Source: VGBO01 sp964453335 (lineage in GTDB: Bacteria; Actinomycetota; Acidimicrobiia; Acidimicrobiales; CAIXPF01). Taken from it: a stretch of 64,000 bases of DNA. Below are positions 41,485 to 48,851 of this stretch, piece by piece. A program made the position numbers and the translations under genes. The notes beneath the pieces were generated by a model, which saw only the letters and a list, made by a program, of their open reading frames with translations, did not search any database and was not told the DNA's origin. The first letter of the stretch is position 1. Each line of letters opens with the position of its first letter. The stretch is taken from NCBI GenBank assembly GCA_964453335.1, contig CAYVOK010000005.1, positions 1 to 64,000 of the forward strand, in the 5' to 3' direction.

Positions 41485-42232
41485 CAATTGATTCATGGTA
41501 ACAAAATATATTTTGAGAACCTATTTGACCGCCCTTTTCGTTCATAAAAACATTTTCTCTTTCTTGGTAGTAGTTATTTTCGTTAAATAGTGCAGGCGTA
41601 TGCAATAAACATTTATAATTTAATTTTTTTAATAGTTCCAACAAATCTTTTTGTTTGTCTTCTCTGTCGTATTCCAAGTATAAGTATGGTTTAAATTTTT
41701 GTATTTGATTTTGAGCCCCTAATATTACATCTATTTCCATTCCTTCAACATCAACTTTTATAAAATTAATACTATCAAAAATATAATTATCAAGTTTTAT
41801 AATATCAACATCATAAGATGGTTCTTTGCTCCAATCTGTTGTTAAATCTATTCCTCCGTAATTTTCAATAATTATTTCGGAAGTTTCTATTACTTTTATT
41901 TGTCCATAACGATTGCCTATTGCTTTGTTATAACAAAAAGTATTTGTAATACTATTAAGAGAAATATTACCACAAAGCGTGTAGAAGTTATGTCTTTCTG
42001 GTTCGAAGGCATATACTTTCCCTTTTTTGCCTACAAACTTTGAAAATGCAAGAGTATGACAACCTGTGTTAGCACCGATATCAATAACTGTTTCATTTTC
42101 CTTGATCATTAACTTAAAGAGTAGAACTTCATTCTCAGAATATTCTCCATACCTTTCTATTGATTTTCCAACCCAAATATCTTTTGAATTGTAAATTGTT
42201 AGGCCATATTTTGCTTTTTTAATTAGGTTCAT
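41444..42232 (-). CDS. FkbM-family SAM-dependent methyltransferase
   Basis: The product is 262 aa from the ATG at 42232. SAM motif I is VIDIGANTGCHTLAFSK near residue 47. VYAFEPERHNFYTL near 75 is the second motif and FIKVDVEGMEIDVILGA near 155 is the typical FkbM motif. FkbM enzymes O-methylate sugars or polyketides; in sugar clusters they methylate glycans. Its end overlaps the TPR glycosyltransferase gene by 41 bases, convergently. TATATT lies six bases before the start. Confidence 0.85.
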   Translation of the reverse strand: MNLIKKAKYGLTIYNSKDIWVGKSIERYGEYSENEVLLFKLMIKENETVIDIGANTGCHTLAFSKFVGKKGKVYAFEPERHNFYTLCGNISLNSITNTFCYNKAIGNRYGQIKVIETSEIIIENYGGIDLTTDWSKEPSYDVDIIKLDNYIFDSINFIKVDVEGMEIDVILGAQNQIQKFKPYLYLEYDREDKQKDLLELLKKLNYKCLLHTPALFNENNYYQERENVFMNEKGGQIGSQNIFCYHESIAKPYCVHALPEIS

Positions 42233-42298
42233 GCAAATAATATAGTTTTTTTTGCAAGTTTGTTTCGTATAAATGTTAAATATAAAAAGAGGTGCCTT

Positions 42299-43078
42299 AT
42301 GCAAAACATTTTAGCTAGTTTCATTTTAATGATGGTTGTCATCGCTGGATATGGGCAGTTTAGACCAACAATGCCACCTCGTCCTCCTATGCCTGCTCCT
42401 ATGCGTCCTCCTGTAAATTATGGGCAAATGGGCAATAATGGCATGCAAGGTGGCATAAATGGTGGTATGATGGGAATTAATGGTGGCATGACCGGCATGG
42501 GAGGTATTCAAGGTGGGAATATGGGTATTAATGGTGGCAATATGGGGTTTGGTGGATTTGGGGGTCAGTTTGGTGGAATGGGTGGAGGAATGTCTGGGAT
42601 GGGCATGGGTGGCTTTGGGATGGGCGGTATGGGTTTTGGTGGCGGCATGGGCGGTTTTGCTGGTGGCATGGGTGGTGGAATGATGGGTATAAGTGGTGGA
42701 ATGGGTGGTATGGGTGGTATGGGTGGCATGATGGGTGGCTCTTCAGGAAACAACAATCCTTATGGAGCATATACACCAGGCACTATAATAAGACCGAATG
42801 GCAATGGTGGACCTTATAGTGTAATACCAATACAAGGCGGATATCAATTAGGAATGGGTGGTGGTAGTATGTCTGGTTTTGGAATGGGAGGTTTCAGCGG
42901 TGGTCAATTTGGAATGTCTGGTATGGGTTTGGGTGGCGGGATGGCTGGCATTAACGGTGGTGCTGGATTTTCTGGTGGCGGCGGGTTTAATTTTAATGGT
43001 GGCCTCGGTGGCGGCTCTTTTGGCGGGGGATTTGGGGGAATGAAAGGATTTGGTTTTAATGGGGGATTTGGAATTTAG
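42299..43078 (+). CDS. secreted Gly/Met-rich repeat protein
   Basis: The product is 259 aa. The ATG at 42299 has AGAGGTG upstream and starts a clear signal peptide (MQNILASFILMMVVIAGYGQ) with cleavage near Gln20. A short Pro/Met-rich part follows (PTMPPRPPMPAPMRPP). Almost all of the rest is GGM, GMGG, GFGG and INGG repeats. One island at about residues 155-190 (NNPYGAYTPGTIIRPNGNGGPYSVIPIQGGY) is less repetitive. It may form a Gly-rich extracellular or virion polymer. Secreted phage proteins of this type are unusual. Confidence 0.6.
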   Translation: MQNILASFILMMVVIAGYGQFRPTMPPRPPMPAPMRPPVNYGQMGNNGMQGGINGGMMGINGGMTGMGGIQGGNMGINGGNMGFGGFGGQFGGMGGGMSGMGMGGFGMGGMGFGGGMGGFAGGMGGGMMGISGGMGGMGGMGGMMGGSSGNNNPYGAYTPGTIIRPNGNGGPYSVIPIQGGYQLGMGGGSMSGFGMGGFSGGQFGMSGMGLGGGMAGINGGAGFSGGGGFNFNGGLGGGSFGGGFGGMKGFGFNGGFGI

Positions 43079-43094
43079 TTAATATATATTTTAT

Positions 43095-43433
43095 ATGCTA
43101 TTCAACGAAGAAAAAAAACAATCTGAAGACCCTATGACATTTCTGAAAAACAGAAAGAATGGGGCTAAGGAAAGTGCTAAAAAAGCGAAAGAAAAAGGTG
43201 GCGATGCCATACTTTCTTTTTATCACTTTGACGCTAAAGATAAGCCTTATGAAGAGGTTATCAAAATATTAAAAGAAGAAGGATTAAAACCTGCTATAAA
43301 ATACAGTAAAGAAAAATATGACAATCTAATTTCACAAGTAGATCTAGACATGGATCAAAAAGATTATCAAGACATAGTTGGAAGAATTGAAGTATATGGT
43401 GAATGTTATATCAAGTTCAAAGGAATGATATGA
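43095..43433 (+). CDS. small hypothetical protein
   Basis: The product is 112 aa, highly charged and helical at the start (FLKNRKNGAKESAKKAKEKGG), with an alpha/beta C-terminal half (YEEVIKILKEEGLKPAIKY). It overlaps the following metallopeptidase gene by four bases (ATGA). TATATT lies four bases before the ATG with no ribosome site. No family is recognised. Confidence 0.55.
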   Translation: MLFNEEKKQSEDPMTFLKNRKNGAKESAKKAKEKGGDAILSFYHFDAKDKPYEEVIKILKEEGLKPAIKYSKEKYDNLISQVDLDMDQKDYQDIVGRIEVYGECYIKFKGMI

Positions 43434-44068
43434 AATTTAAAGAATGGTTTTTGAAAGAAAATGCAACTTTAGGAACAGAATTAGTTGTAGACCAGATTTC
43501 TTCTGATTATGCTAAAGCTAAATATGCTATTGATTTGGTTAGGGCATATGATGCTACGAAACCAGATAAAGAAGGAAATATAATAGAAAAGAGAAAGTTG
43601 CTAATCAATATTGGTACTATTGCTAAAATTTCTGCTGGACCGAAGGTATTTGGTTTATTTAAACCCGAAGAGGACAACCAGATAGTAGTGGGTCCAAAAA
43701 ATCAAGTAAATCAGATAAATCAATTCTTCAAAGGCAAACTAGCAATCGCTCCAGAATCTTTAGTAAAGAAGTATTTTCCAAACTTGGCACCCACCTCAAT
43801 AATGCAATCATCTGTAATACGAGTAAATGTGCCTAAAATAGTACAAACCTTTGGCGACAGCCCTAGGGCAATTCTTGAAATAGCCAAAACTATTGTCCAT
43901 GAAGCCACACATCAACTCGAAAGACAAATTACTGGAAATACGAAAGACGGGCCTGGGACAGCAGTCGAAAGAGCAGAAGCTGCTTTTGAGGCGTGGGCAT
44001 TAAAAGGCGCTGGCAAAGATTTGTTCTCCAAGATGATGAATCAAGTCTTCCCCGGCCAAAAAGTTTGA
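43430..44068 (+). CDS. HExxH metallopeptidase with capsid-targeting-like N-terminus
   Basis: The product is 212 aa from the ATG at 43430. The N-terminus MKFKEWFLKE matches the small-protein family with a [L/I]-x-E site (LKE, residues 8-10). HEATH at 157-161 (KTIVHEATHQLERQ) is a zinc-peptidase site, and Glu183 or Glu187 (AVERAEAAFEAWA) may be the third ligand. The overall family is not recognised, but this is a gluzincin-like arrangement. If the N-terminal peptide targets the capsid, the mature peptidase would be packaged and delivered with the DNA. It overlaps the upstream gene by four bases. Confidence 0.62.
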   Translation: MKFKEWFLKENATLGTELVVDQISSDYAKAKYAIDLVRAYDATKPDKEGNIIEKRKLLINIGTIAKISAGPKVFGLFKPEEDNQIVVGPKNQVNQINQFFKGKLAIAPESLVKKYFPNLAPTSIMQSSVIRVNVPKIVQTFGDSPRAILEIAKTIVHEATHQLERQITGNTKDGPGTAVERAEAAFEAWALKGAGKDLFSKMMNQVFPGQKV

Positions 44069-44544
44069 CACGGTTTTTGAAGTCTTATTTTTTCAACTTT
44101 TTCTGCCAGTATCTTTTCTTGTGATTTCAAAACCAAATCATTTGGAGAATGATCATCAAGATTACAACTCCAAACTATTTTTGTTATTCCTATTCCATCT
44201 AACATTTTTTGACAATTAATGCAAGGCTTTGCTAATTTAAATCTTCCGTGTCTATTAATTCGTATACTTAATATTTCTGTTTTGTGATTTTTATATTCAT
44301 CATCTAATTTTATAATTAAATCGCTTTCTGCATGAAGATAAGGATAGTTCTCCCATTTTTCAATTCCGAAAGATCTTGCTAAATACAATGCCTTAATGTC
44401 TTGCCAATCTGGTTTATTTCTTCCAACTTCAAGTATTTTATTTTTCTTTATTGCAAATGCATAATGATAATTTGGTCTATGTTTATTTCCATTCCAATCA
44501 CGGAAAAGAATGTCCAAGCATCGATTCACAACGCTGCGCTTCAT
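44041..44544 (-). CDS. cytidine/deoxycytidylate deaminase-superfamily protein
   Basis: The product is 167 aa. The zinc site is complete: His71-Ala-Glu73 (YLHAESDLI) and PCxxC at Cys108 and Cys111 (KPCINCQKML). This fold deaminates cytidine, dCMP or related substrates; T4 gene cd codes for a dCMP deaminase. The region around residues 20-45 differs from that of dCMP deaminases as recalled, so the substrate is uncertain. TATAAT lies six bases before the ATG. The end overlaps the convergent metallopeptidase gene by 28 bases. Confidence 0.72.
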   Translation of the reverse strand: MKRSVVNRCLDILFRDWNGNKHRPNYHYAFAIKKNKILEVGRNKPDWQDIKALYLARSFGIEKWENYPYLHAESDLIIKLDDEYKNHKTEILSIRINRHGRFKLAKPCINCQKMLDGIGITKIVWSCNLDDHSPNDLVLKSQEKILAEKVEKIRLQKPCQTFWPGKT

Positions 44545-44574
44545 AATAAAATTATACTTTTATGCCTAACTAAT

Positions 44575-44763
44575 TCAAGATTTTTTCTTTTTCTTTGGGG
44601 GTTTATTTGTTGTAGTCAAAGGTATGTTTTCACCTTCAGGATGAGGACACCCTTTACCACCATAAGCATCTGACTGCGCACCCCAAACTTGATAATTTGG
44701 ATTCTTTTTGCAATTATAACCCACTATAAAAGCTTCTTTGAGCCATTCCATAAATGTTACCAT
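44575..44763 (-). CDS. small protein with capsid-targeting-like N-terminus
   Basis: The product is 62 aa, starting MVTFMEWLKEAFIVGYN. The first ten residues fit the shared peptide, with L-K-E followed by Ala, as T4 gp21 would cut. The rest is polar with two Cys and a basic end (KPPKKKKKS), like small DNA-binding internal proteins. Its start is only 18 bases from the divergent gene at 44782. A palindromic TATATA between them could serve both. Confidence 0.55.
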   Translation of the reverse strand: MVTFMEWLKEAFIVGYNCKKNPNYQVWGAQSDAYGGKGCPHPEGENIPLTTTNKPPKKKKKS

Positions 44764-44770
44764 ACAAGCT

Positions 44771-44776
44771 TATATA
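44771..44776. promoter_or_regulatory. palindromic TATATA between two divergent starts
   Basis: TATATA lies seven bases from the minus-strand ATG (44763) and five from the plus-strand ATG (44782). The whole intergenic space is 18 bases, so there is no room for separate promoters with leaders. Confidence 0.4.
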
Positions 44777-44781
44777 CATAT

Positions 44782-45141
44782 ATGATAATGAAATTTACAG
44801 ATTGGATAGTTTTAAAAGAAGCTGAAGCAGCACCAGCGGCGGCAGCACCAGCCGCTGCTACAGGAGTAGGTGGTGGTGGTGGTGGTGGCAAAAATGGTTT
44901 AATGGGACAAACACCATTTAAAGAACCAACACCTAGTTCTGCTGCTCCCAAGAACCTTGTTACTTATGGTGGAAATGCAGGTTGCCGTGGCGGTCAAGGT
45001 TTGCGTAAAGGAGGAAGCAATATGTGTCCAGATATTGACCCTAGTGGCGAATCTGGAGGGCCAGGTCCTAAGAAGGGCATGGGTGGAGGAGCGGCTCCAG
45101 CAGCGGGTGCAGCTTCTATAGCCGGTGGGAAAACTGCCTAG
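44782..45141 (+). CDS. Ala/Gly-rich protein with capsid-targeting-like N-terminus
   Basis: The product is 119 aa (MIMKFTDWIVLKEAEAAPAA); a second ATG at 44788 gives MKFTDWIVLKE. L-K-E followed by Ala fits a gp21-type cut. The mature part would be low-complexity Ala/Pro/Gly with a seven-Gly run and two Cys (NAGCRGGQG, NMCPDIDPSG). Function unknown. It diverges from a similar short gene 18 bases away. Confidence 0.55.
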   Translation: MIMKFTDWIVLKEAEAAPAAAAPAAATGVGGGGGGGKNGLMGQTPFKEPTPSSAAPKNLVTYGGNAGCRGGQGLRKGGSNMCPDIDPSGESGGPGPKKGMGGGAAPAAGAASIAGGKTA

Positions 45142-45159
45142 GTTACTCGTATATACAAT

Positions 45160-45732
45160 GTGGCTAGAAACACCAATATTTTTAAAAAAATCAATCCAGA
45201 TTCCATAAAGATTTGGTTGCCAGATGTACAGCAGAGAACCCATTTTTCCTGTGGGGCAGCAGTTGTGCATTCAATATGTTCATATTATGGTTTGGGTCTT
45301 CCATCACATTATGATTATTTTACATATTTAGAAACAGATGAAGAATATGGTACTCCACCACATAAAATATCAGATTATTTAAATAAAGTTGGAATAACAG
45401 CTAAAATACAAACTGATATGACTATTAAAGATATATGCAATAATGTACAGGAAGGCAAGCCTGTAATTTTAGTAATTCAAGCCTATGGCAATCCCAAAAC
45501 TTATAAAACAGGAGGCAGCGGTCATTATGTTGTTGCCATAGGATATGATAAAAAAAATATATTTTTTGAAGACCCTTGGCTAAATTGTGTTAGAGGATAT
45601 ATTAGTAAAAAAGAATTATTAACTAGATGGCATGATTGTGATTTTAATAATAATTATTATATTAAAACTGGCATTATTTGTTACAAAAGATCTAAATCTT
45701 TTTACTTAAATTTCACCAAAAAAATTAATTAG
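45160..45732 (+). CDS. C39-like papain-fold cysteine peptidase
   Basis: The product is 190 aa with a GTG start. Catalytic residues are visible: Gln25 and Cys31 (QQRTHFSCGAAVVHSIC), His122 (GGSGHYVVAIGYD) and Asp138 (FFEDPW). This order and spacing match family C39 (bacteriocin-leader peptidases) and related papain-like enzymes. It has no ABC transporter domain and no signal peptide. It may process a phage or host protein in the cytoplasm. TATATA lies four bases before the GTG. Confidence 0.72.
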   Translation: MARNTNIFKKINPDSIKIWLPDVQQRTHFSCGAAVVHSICSYYGLGLPSHYDYFTYLETDEEYGTPPHKISDYLNKVGITAKIQTDMTIKDICNNVQEGKPVILVIQAYGNPKTYKTGGSGHYVVAIGYDKKNIFFEDPWLNCVRGYISKKELLTRWHDCDFNNNYYIKTGIICYKRSKSFYLNFTKKIN

Positions 45733-46324
45733 ATTTCAATCTTAGATATGCTGGGAAACATGGAGATATTAGTCTAATAATTTTTTTATAACTTTCTTTT
45801 TCAAAAAAAAGAGTATGACTTCCACCAATTTTTTTATACGAGCATGGTATATCAATTAATCTAAAATATTCTAAACAAGTTTCAATACTTTCATTAGTAA
45901 GACGACTGACTCTTATATAACAATTTTTACTATTAATTTGTCCCTTGTCTATCATCCAAACTGCTATGCCTATGTCTTGCAATTGGTCAAGCCATTTACT
46001 GTTTATTGTTTTAACTCCATCTTTGTAGCACATGTCATAAAAGTCTCTCCAGCAATAATCCGCAACTGAATTCCATCTGAAACTATATTTGTCTAAAATG
46101 AAAGATTTTGGTCTACTGAATTTTTTTAGCTCTTCGGCTTTGCATCGCAACCAATGTCCACCTTTGCAAATACTTTCTCGCATTTGTAAGTGTGGCGTTT
46201 TCGAATTTTTAGCCCAAATAATACTAGAAGTACCAAGCATAGTGCCAAGAACATATTGTTTCTCTCTATTTGTCAGAGTGATTTTTCTGAGTTGAGAGCC
46301 ATCATGTTGCCATTCTTCTAGCAT
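45725..46324 (-). CDS. LAGLIDADG-type endonuclease relative, probably degenerate
   Basis: The product is 199 aa, a normal length for the two-motif LAGLIDADG_2 family. The first motif reads YVLGTMLGTSSIIW where active members have LLG..LGDG; the acidic residue is Thr here. The second reads LQDIGIAVWMIDKGQ, where MIDKGQ replaces M-D-D-G. The context (HLQMRESICKGGHWLRCKAEEL, then CLEYFRLIDIPCSYKK) still fits. One catalytic Asp is probably lost, so it may be an inactive endonuclease or a repurposed DNA-binding protein. It overlaps the peptidase gene end by eight bases. Confidence 0.62.
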   Translation of the reverse strand: MLEEWQHDGSQLRKITLTNREKQYVLGTMLGTSSIIWAKNSKTPHLQMRESICKGGHWLRCKAEELKKFSRPKSFILDKYSFRWNSVADYCWRDFYDMCYKDGVKTINSKWLDQLQDIGIAVWMIDKGQINSKNCYIRVSRLTNESIETCLEYFRLIDIPCSYKKIGGSHTLFFEKESYKKIIRLISPCFPAYLRLKSN

Positions 46325-46335
46325 TTTGCCCCTTA

Positions 46336-46935
46336 TTATCTTGTGCCTTTAGTAATTTGCGAAATGTTTATCATTCCAGAATCACTAGGAGATTGAGGAG
46401 ACTGCTTAGCGGTCACAGGTCTGTAAGGTTGTGGTTGCTGTAATGATATTTTTTCAGTTTCAATTTGTTGCAAATCTGTTTGAAATTTTTGATTTATATC
46501 TATGAGTATAGAAAATAGCTTTTCTATTGCTTTTTTTCTTGGCAGTTGATATCGAGCTTCTAATTGTGTAACAAGGCTCATGGGAAGATAAGGGGACATT
46601 CTTGTGCCAGCAGAGTAAAAGTATGGCCTGCTAAATTTGATGAATGCTTCTGGAGTTCTGAGTCTTTCGTTATAAAATGATGAAAAAATATCTTTAAATT
46701 TTAGTGGATATTGGTTTTTTAATTCGTAAAAATTACTTGAGTTTAAATCATTTGTACTTGCTCTTCTTTGCTTTCCTAATTCTTGTAAATAAATTCCACC
46801 GAGAGCTTTGAGTTGTTGTTCATATCTCTGAGGATTTTGAGATTCTATATCTCCTTTAATAGTTTTGAGAATATCTGCTTTATTTGCAGACTGTACAGCT
46901 TCAACAAAAAACCATTCATAAAAGTTAAATAACAC
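46336..46935 (-). CDS. protein with capsid-targeting-like N-terminus
   Basis: The product is 199 aa with a GTG start. The N-terminus MLFNFYEWFFVEAVQSA fits the shared peptide; F-V-E then Ala would be a near-consensus gp21 site. The rest is polar, helical and basic with a Gln/Pro-rich C-terminus. A middle segment (LVTQLEARYQLPRKKAIEKLFSILIDIN) looks like a folded helical domain. Function not recognised. Confidence 0.5.
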   Translation of the reverse strand: MLFNFYEWFFVEAVQSANKADILKTIKGDIESQNPQRYEQQLKALGGIYLQELGKQRRASTNDLNSSNFYELKNQYPLKFKDIFSSFYNERLRTPEAFIKFSRPYFYSAGTRMSPYLPMSLVTQLEARYQLPRKKAIEKLFSILIDINQKFQTDLQQIETEKISLQQPQPYRPVTAKQSPQSPSDSGMINISQITKGTR

Positions 46936-47088
46936 TATATTTTAAGCTCCTTTAATACAGTATATATACTTGAATTGTGTTAAGTTTAACAAAATTATAA
47001 TTACAAATTTTTTATTCCAAATATACTAATTTTATATTGTACGAACTATATCTACTTATAGTTCTTTTTCTTTTTACAAGGAGATATT

Positions 47089-47430
47089 ATGGGAGCTACA
47101 TCAGTTACCGGCGTAGGAGCCGGTTCAGCAGACGGTCTTAACAGAGGATCAAGCCGCATGACTTTGGGCGCTGGCCACTTGGTTGGACCTCATGTCGTTG
47201 CTTGCGGAAATGTTGCACTAGTCGCTGGCGCAGCAACAGTAAATTTGGGAAGCTTGACAGAAGGCGTTTCTAGCTATTCTTTATTTGTATCTAACATGAC
47301 AGATACCACAGCAGTCGGCGGCACATTAGCTGCCGCTGTATCACCAAATGTTGGTGTAGTGGCATCTCTAGTAGGCACAGGCACTGACCTTGTTGCTTAT
47401 ATGGTTGTAAAGAATGGCTTGACTCTATAA
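47089..47430 (+). CDS. small abundant virion-type protein
   Basis: The product is 113 aa, Gly/Ala/Val/Thr-rich and free of Lys-rich tracts. It begins MGATSVTGVGAGSADGLNRG and continues in beta-type sequence (GNVALVAGAATVNLGSLTEG). Like the 11462 gene it is a single-gene unit with a strong AAGGAG site, C-ending codons and a hairpin terminator. A small capsid-decoration or tail protein is the best guess. Confidence 0.5.
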   Translation: MGATSVTGVGAGSADGLNRGSSRMTLGAGHLVGPHVVACGNVALVAGAATVNLGSLTEGVSSYSLFVSNMTDTTAVGGTLAAAVSPNVGVVASLVGTGTDLVAYMVVKNGLTL

Positions 47431-47447
47431 TATATTTAAGTATGTTG

Positions 47448-47478
47448 AAAAGCGCATCTGCTTGGCAGGTGCGCTTTT
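47448..47478 (+). terminator. hairpin terminator
   Basis: A 14-bp stem AAAAGCGCATCTGC / GCAGGTGCGCTTTT with one G-U pair and a TTG loop, then TT. Confidence 0.88.
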
Positions 47479-47496
47479 TTATGTATAGAGGTAAAA

Positions 47497-48591
47497 ATGT
47501 CATACTTAGTTGTTGGGTCAGGTTTGTATGGAGCTACATTTGCAAGAACGCTAGCAGAAAATAATAAAAAAGTTTTTGTAATAGATAAAAGACAGCATAT
47601 TGGCGGAAATTGTTACACTGAAAAAATTAATGGAATAAATGTTCACAAATATGGACCACATGCATTTCATACTAATTCAGAAAAAGTATGGGAATTTGTA
47701 AATAGGTTCGCAGAATTTAATGATTTCAAACTTAAAATAAAAGTGAACTATAAAGACAATTATTATTCTTTCCCAATAAATCTTCTCACTTTGAATCAAA
47801 TATATGGAATACGCAATCAAAAAGAAGCGAAAAGTATATTATCAAAACTTATTATAAGAAATAAAAAAAGTAATTTTAAAAACTTTGTTTTATCTAAAGT
47901 TGGCAGAGAGCTTTATGAAATATTTTATGAAGGATATACTAGGAAGCAATGGGATGCTGATCCAGAAACATTGCCAGCGAGCATAGCCAAAAGAATACCA
48001 ATAAGATATGATTTTAACGATTATTATTTTTCAGATAAATATCAAGGCATACCAATAAATGGATATACAAACTTTATAGAAAATATTCTTGATCACAAAA
48101 ACATTAAAATATCTACTAATGTAGATTTTTTCAGCGATAAAAAAATCTTTGAATCCAAATTCAAAAAGATAATTTATAGCGGTAAAATTGATGAATTATT
48201 TGATTATAAATTTGGACTTTTAGATTACAGATCGCTTAAATTTGTTGAAGAGCAACATACTAATACCTTTCAAGGAAACTCTATTATTAACTTCACTTCA
48301 TCTAAAGTTCCATATACCAGAATAGTAGAACATAAATATTTTGAAAATAAAAATCAAGAAAATACTATAATTACCTATGAGTATCCAGATAAATATGATG
48401 GCAAAAACATTCCTTTTTATCCTATAAATACTCAGACAAATAATTACAAGTACAACAAATATAAAGATTTAATTAATCAGAATTCTCAATATATTATTGG
48501 TGGCCGTTTAGGAAGATATTTATATCTTAATATGGATCAAACAATAGCTATGGCTTTGAAAGATGCAGGGGAATTATGTCAGAAAAAATAG
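47497..48591 (+). CDS. glf: UDP-galactopyranose mutase
   Basis: The product is 364 aa, the normal length of bacterial UGM (about 365-390). The FAD-binding N-terminus is YLVVGSGLYGATFARTLAE with VIDKRQHIGGNCYTE. Other family landmarks follow: YGPHAFHTNSEKVWEFV near residue 50, FYEGYTRKQWDADPETLPASIAKRIPIR near 145-175, YQGIPINGYTNF near 188, PYTRIVEHKYF near 275 and GGRLGRYLYLNMDQTIA near 335. It converts UDP-galactopyranose to UDP-galactofuranose. With several glycosyltransferases here, galactofuranose may be used to decorate phage proteins. Confidence 0.93.
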   Translation: MSYLVVGSGLYGATFARTLAENNKKVFVIDKRQHIGGNCYTEKINGINVHKYGPHAFHTNSEKVWEFVNRFAEFNDFKLKIKVNYKDNYYSFPINLLTLNQIYGIRNQKEAKSILSKLIIRNKKSNFKNFVLSKVGRELYEIFYEGYTRKQWDADPETLPASIAKRIPIRYDFNDYYFSDKYQGIPINGYTNFIENILDHKNIKISTNVDFFSDKKIFESKFKKIIYSGKIDELFDYKFGLLDYRSLKFVEEQHTNTFQGNSIINFTSSKVPYTRIVEHKYFENKNQENTIITYEYPDKYDGKNIPFYPINTQTNNYKYNKYKDLINQNSQYIIGGRLGRYLYLNMDQTIAMALKDAGELCQKK

Positions 48592-48851
48592 TAGAAAAGA
48601 AAAGATTTGAAACTCGAATTATTATGCATCCGAATGGATCTATTGAAAGAAAAATTTATATTGACGGCGAAATGTTCGATTGGTCAGTTGATGTGTCTTC
48701 TTTTTTAGAAGCAAGGAAAATGGGGCCTATGTATCAAAAGGCTGTGCAGGAAAGCATAGCAAATCATTTCGTAAATAGTGTTTCAGAAGTTTTAGGACGT
48801 AAAGTCACTATGAAAGAAGTTTATGAAGCTACTAAGTCAGGATGGATTTAA
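48576..48851 (+). CDS. small hypothetical protein
   Basis: The product is 91 aa. N-terminal strands (RFETRIIMHPNGSIERKIYIDGEMFDW) and a helical C-terminal part (VSEVLGRKVTMKEVYEATKSG). Its start lies inside the last 16 bases of the mutase gene, so the two are coupled. No family is recognised. It meets the next gene tail to tail with a four-base overlap. Confidence 0.55.
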   Translation: MSEKIVEKKRFETRIIMHPNGSIERKIYIDGEMFDWSVDVSSFLEARKMGPMYQKAVQESIANHFVNSVSEVLGRKVTMKEVYEATKSGWI

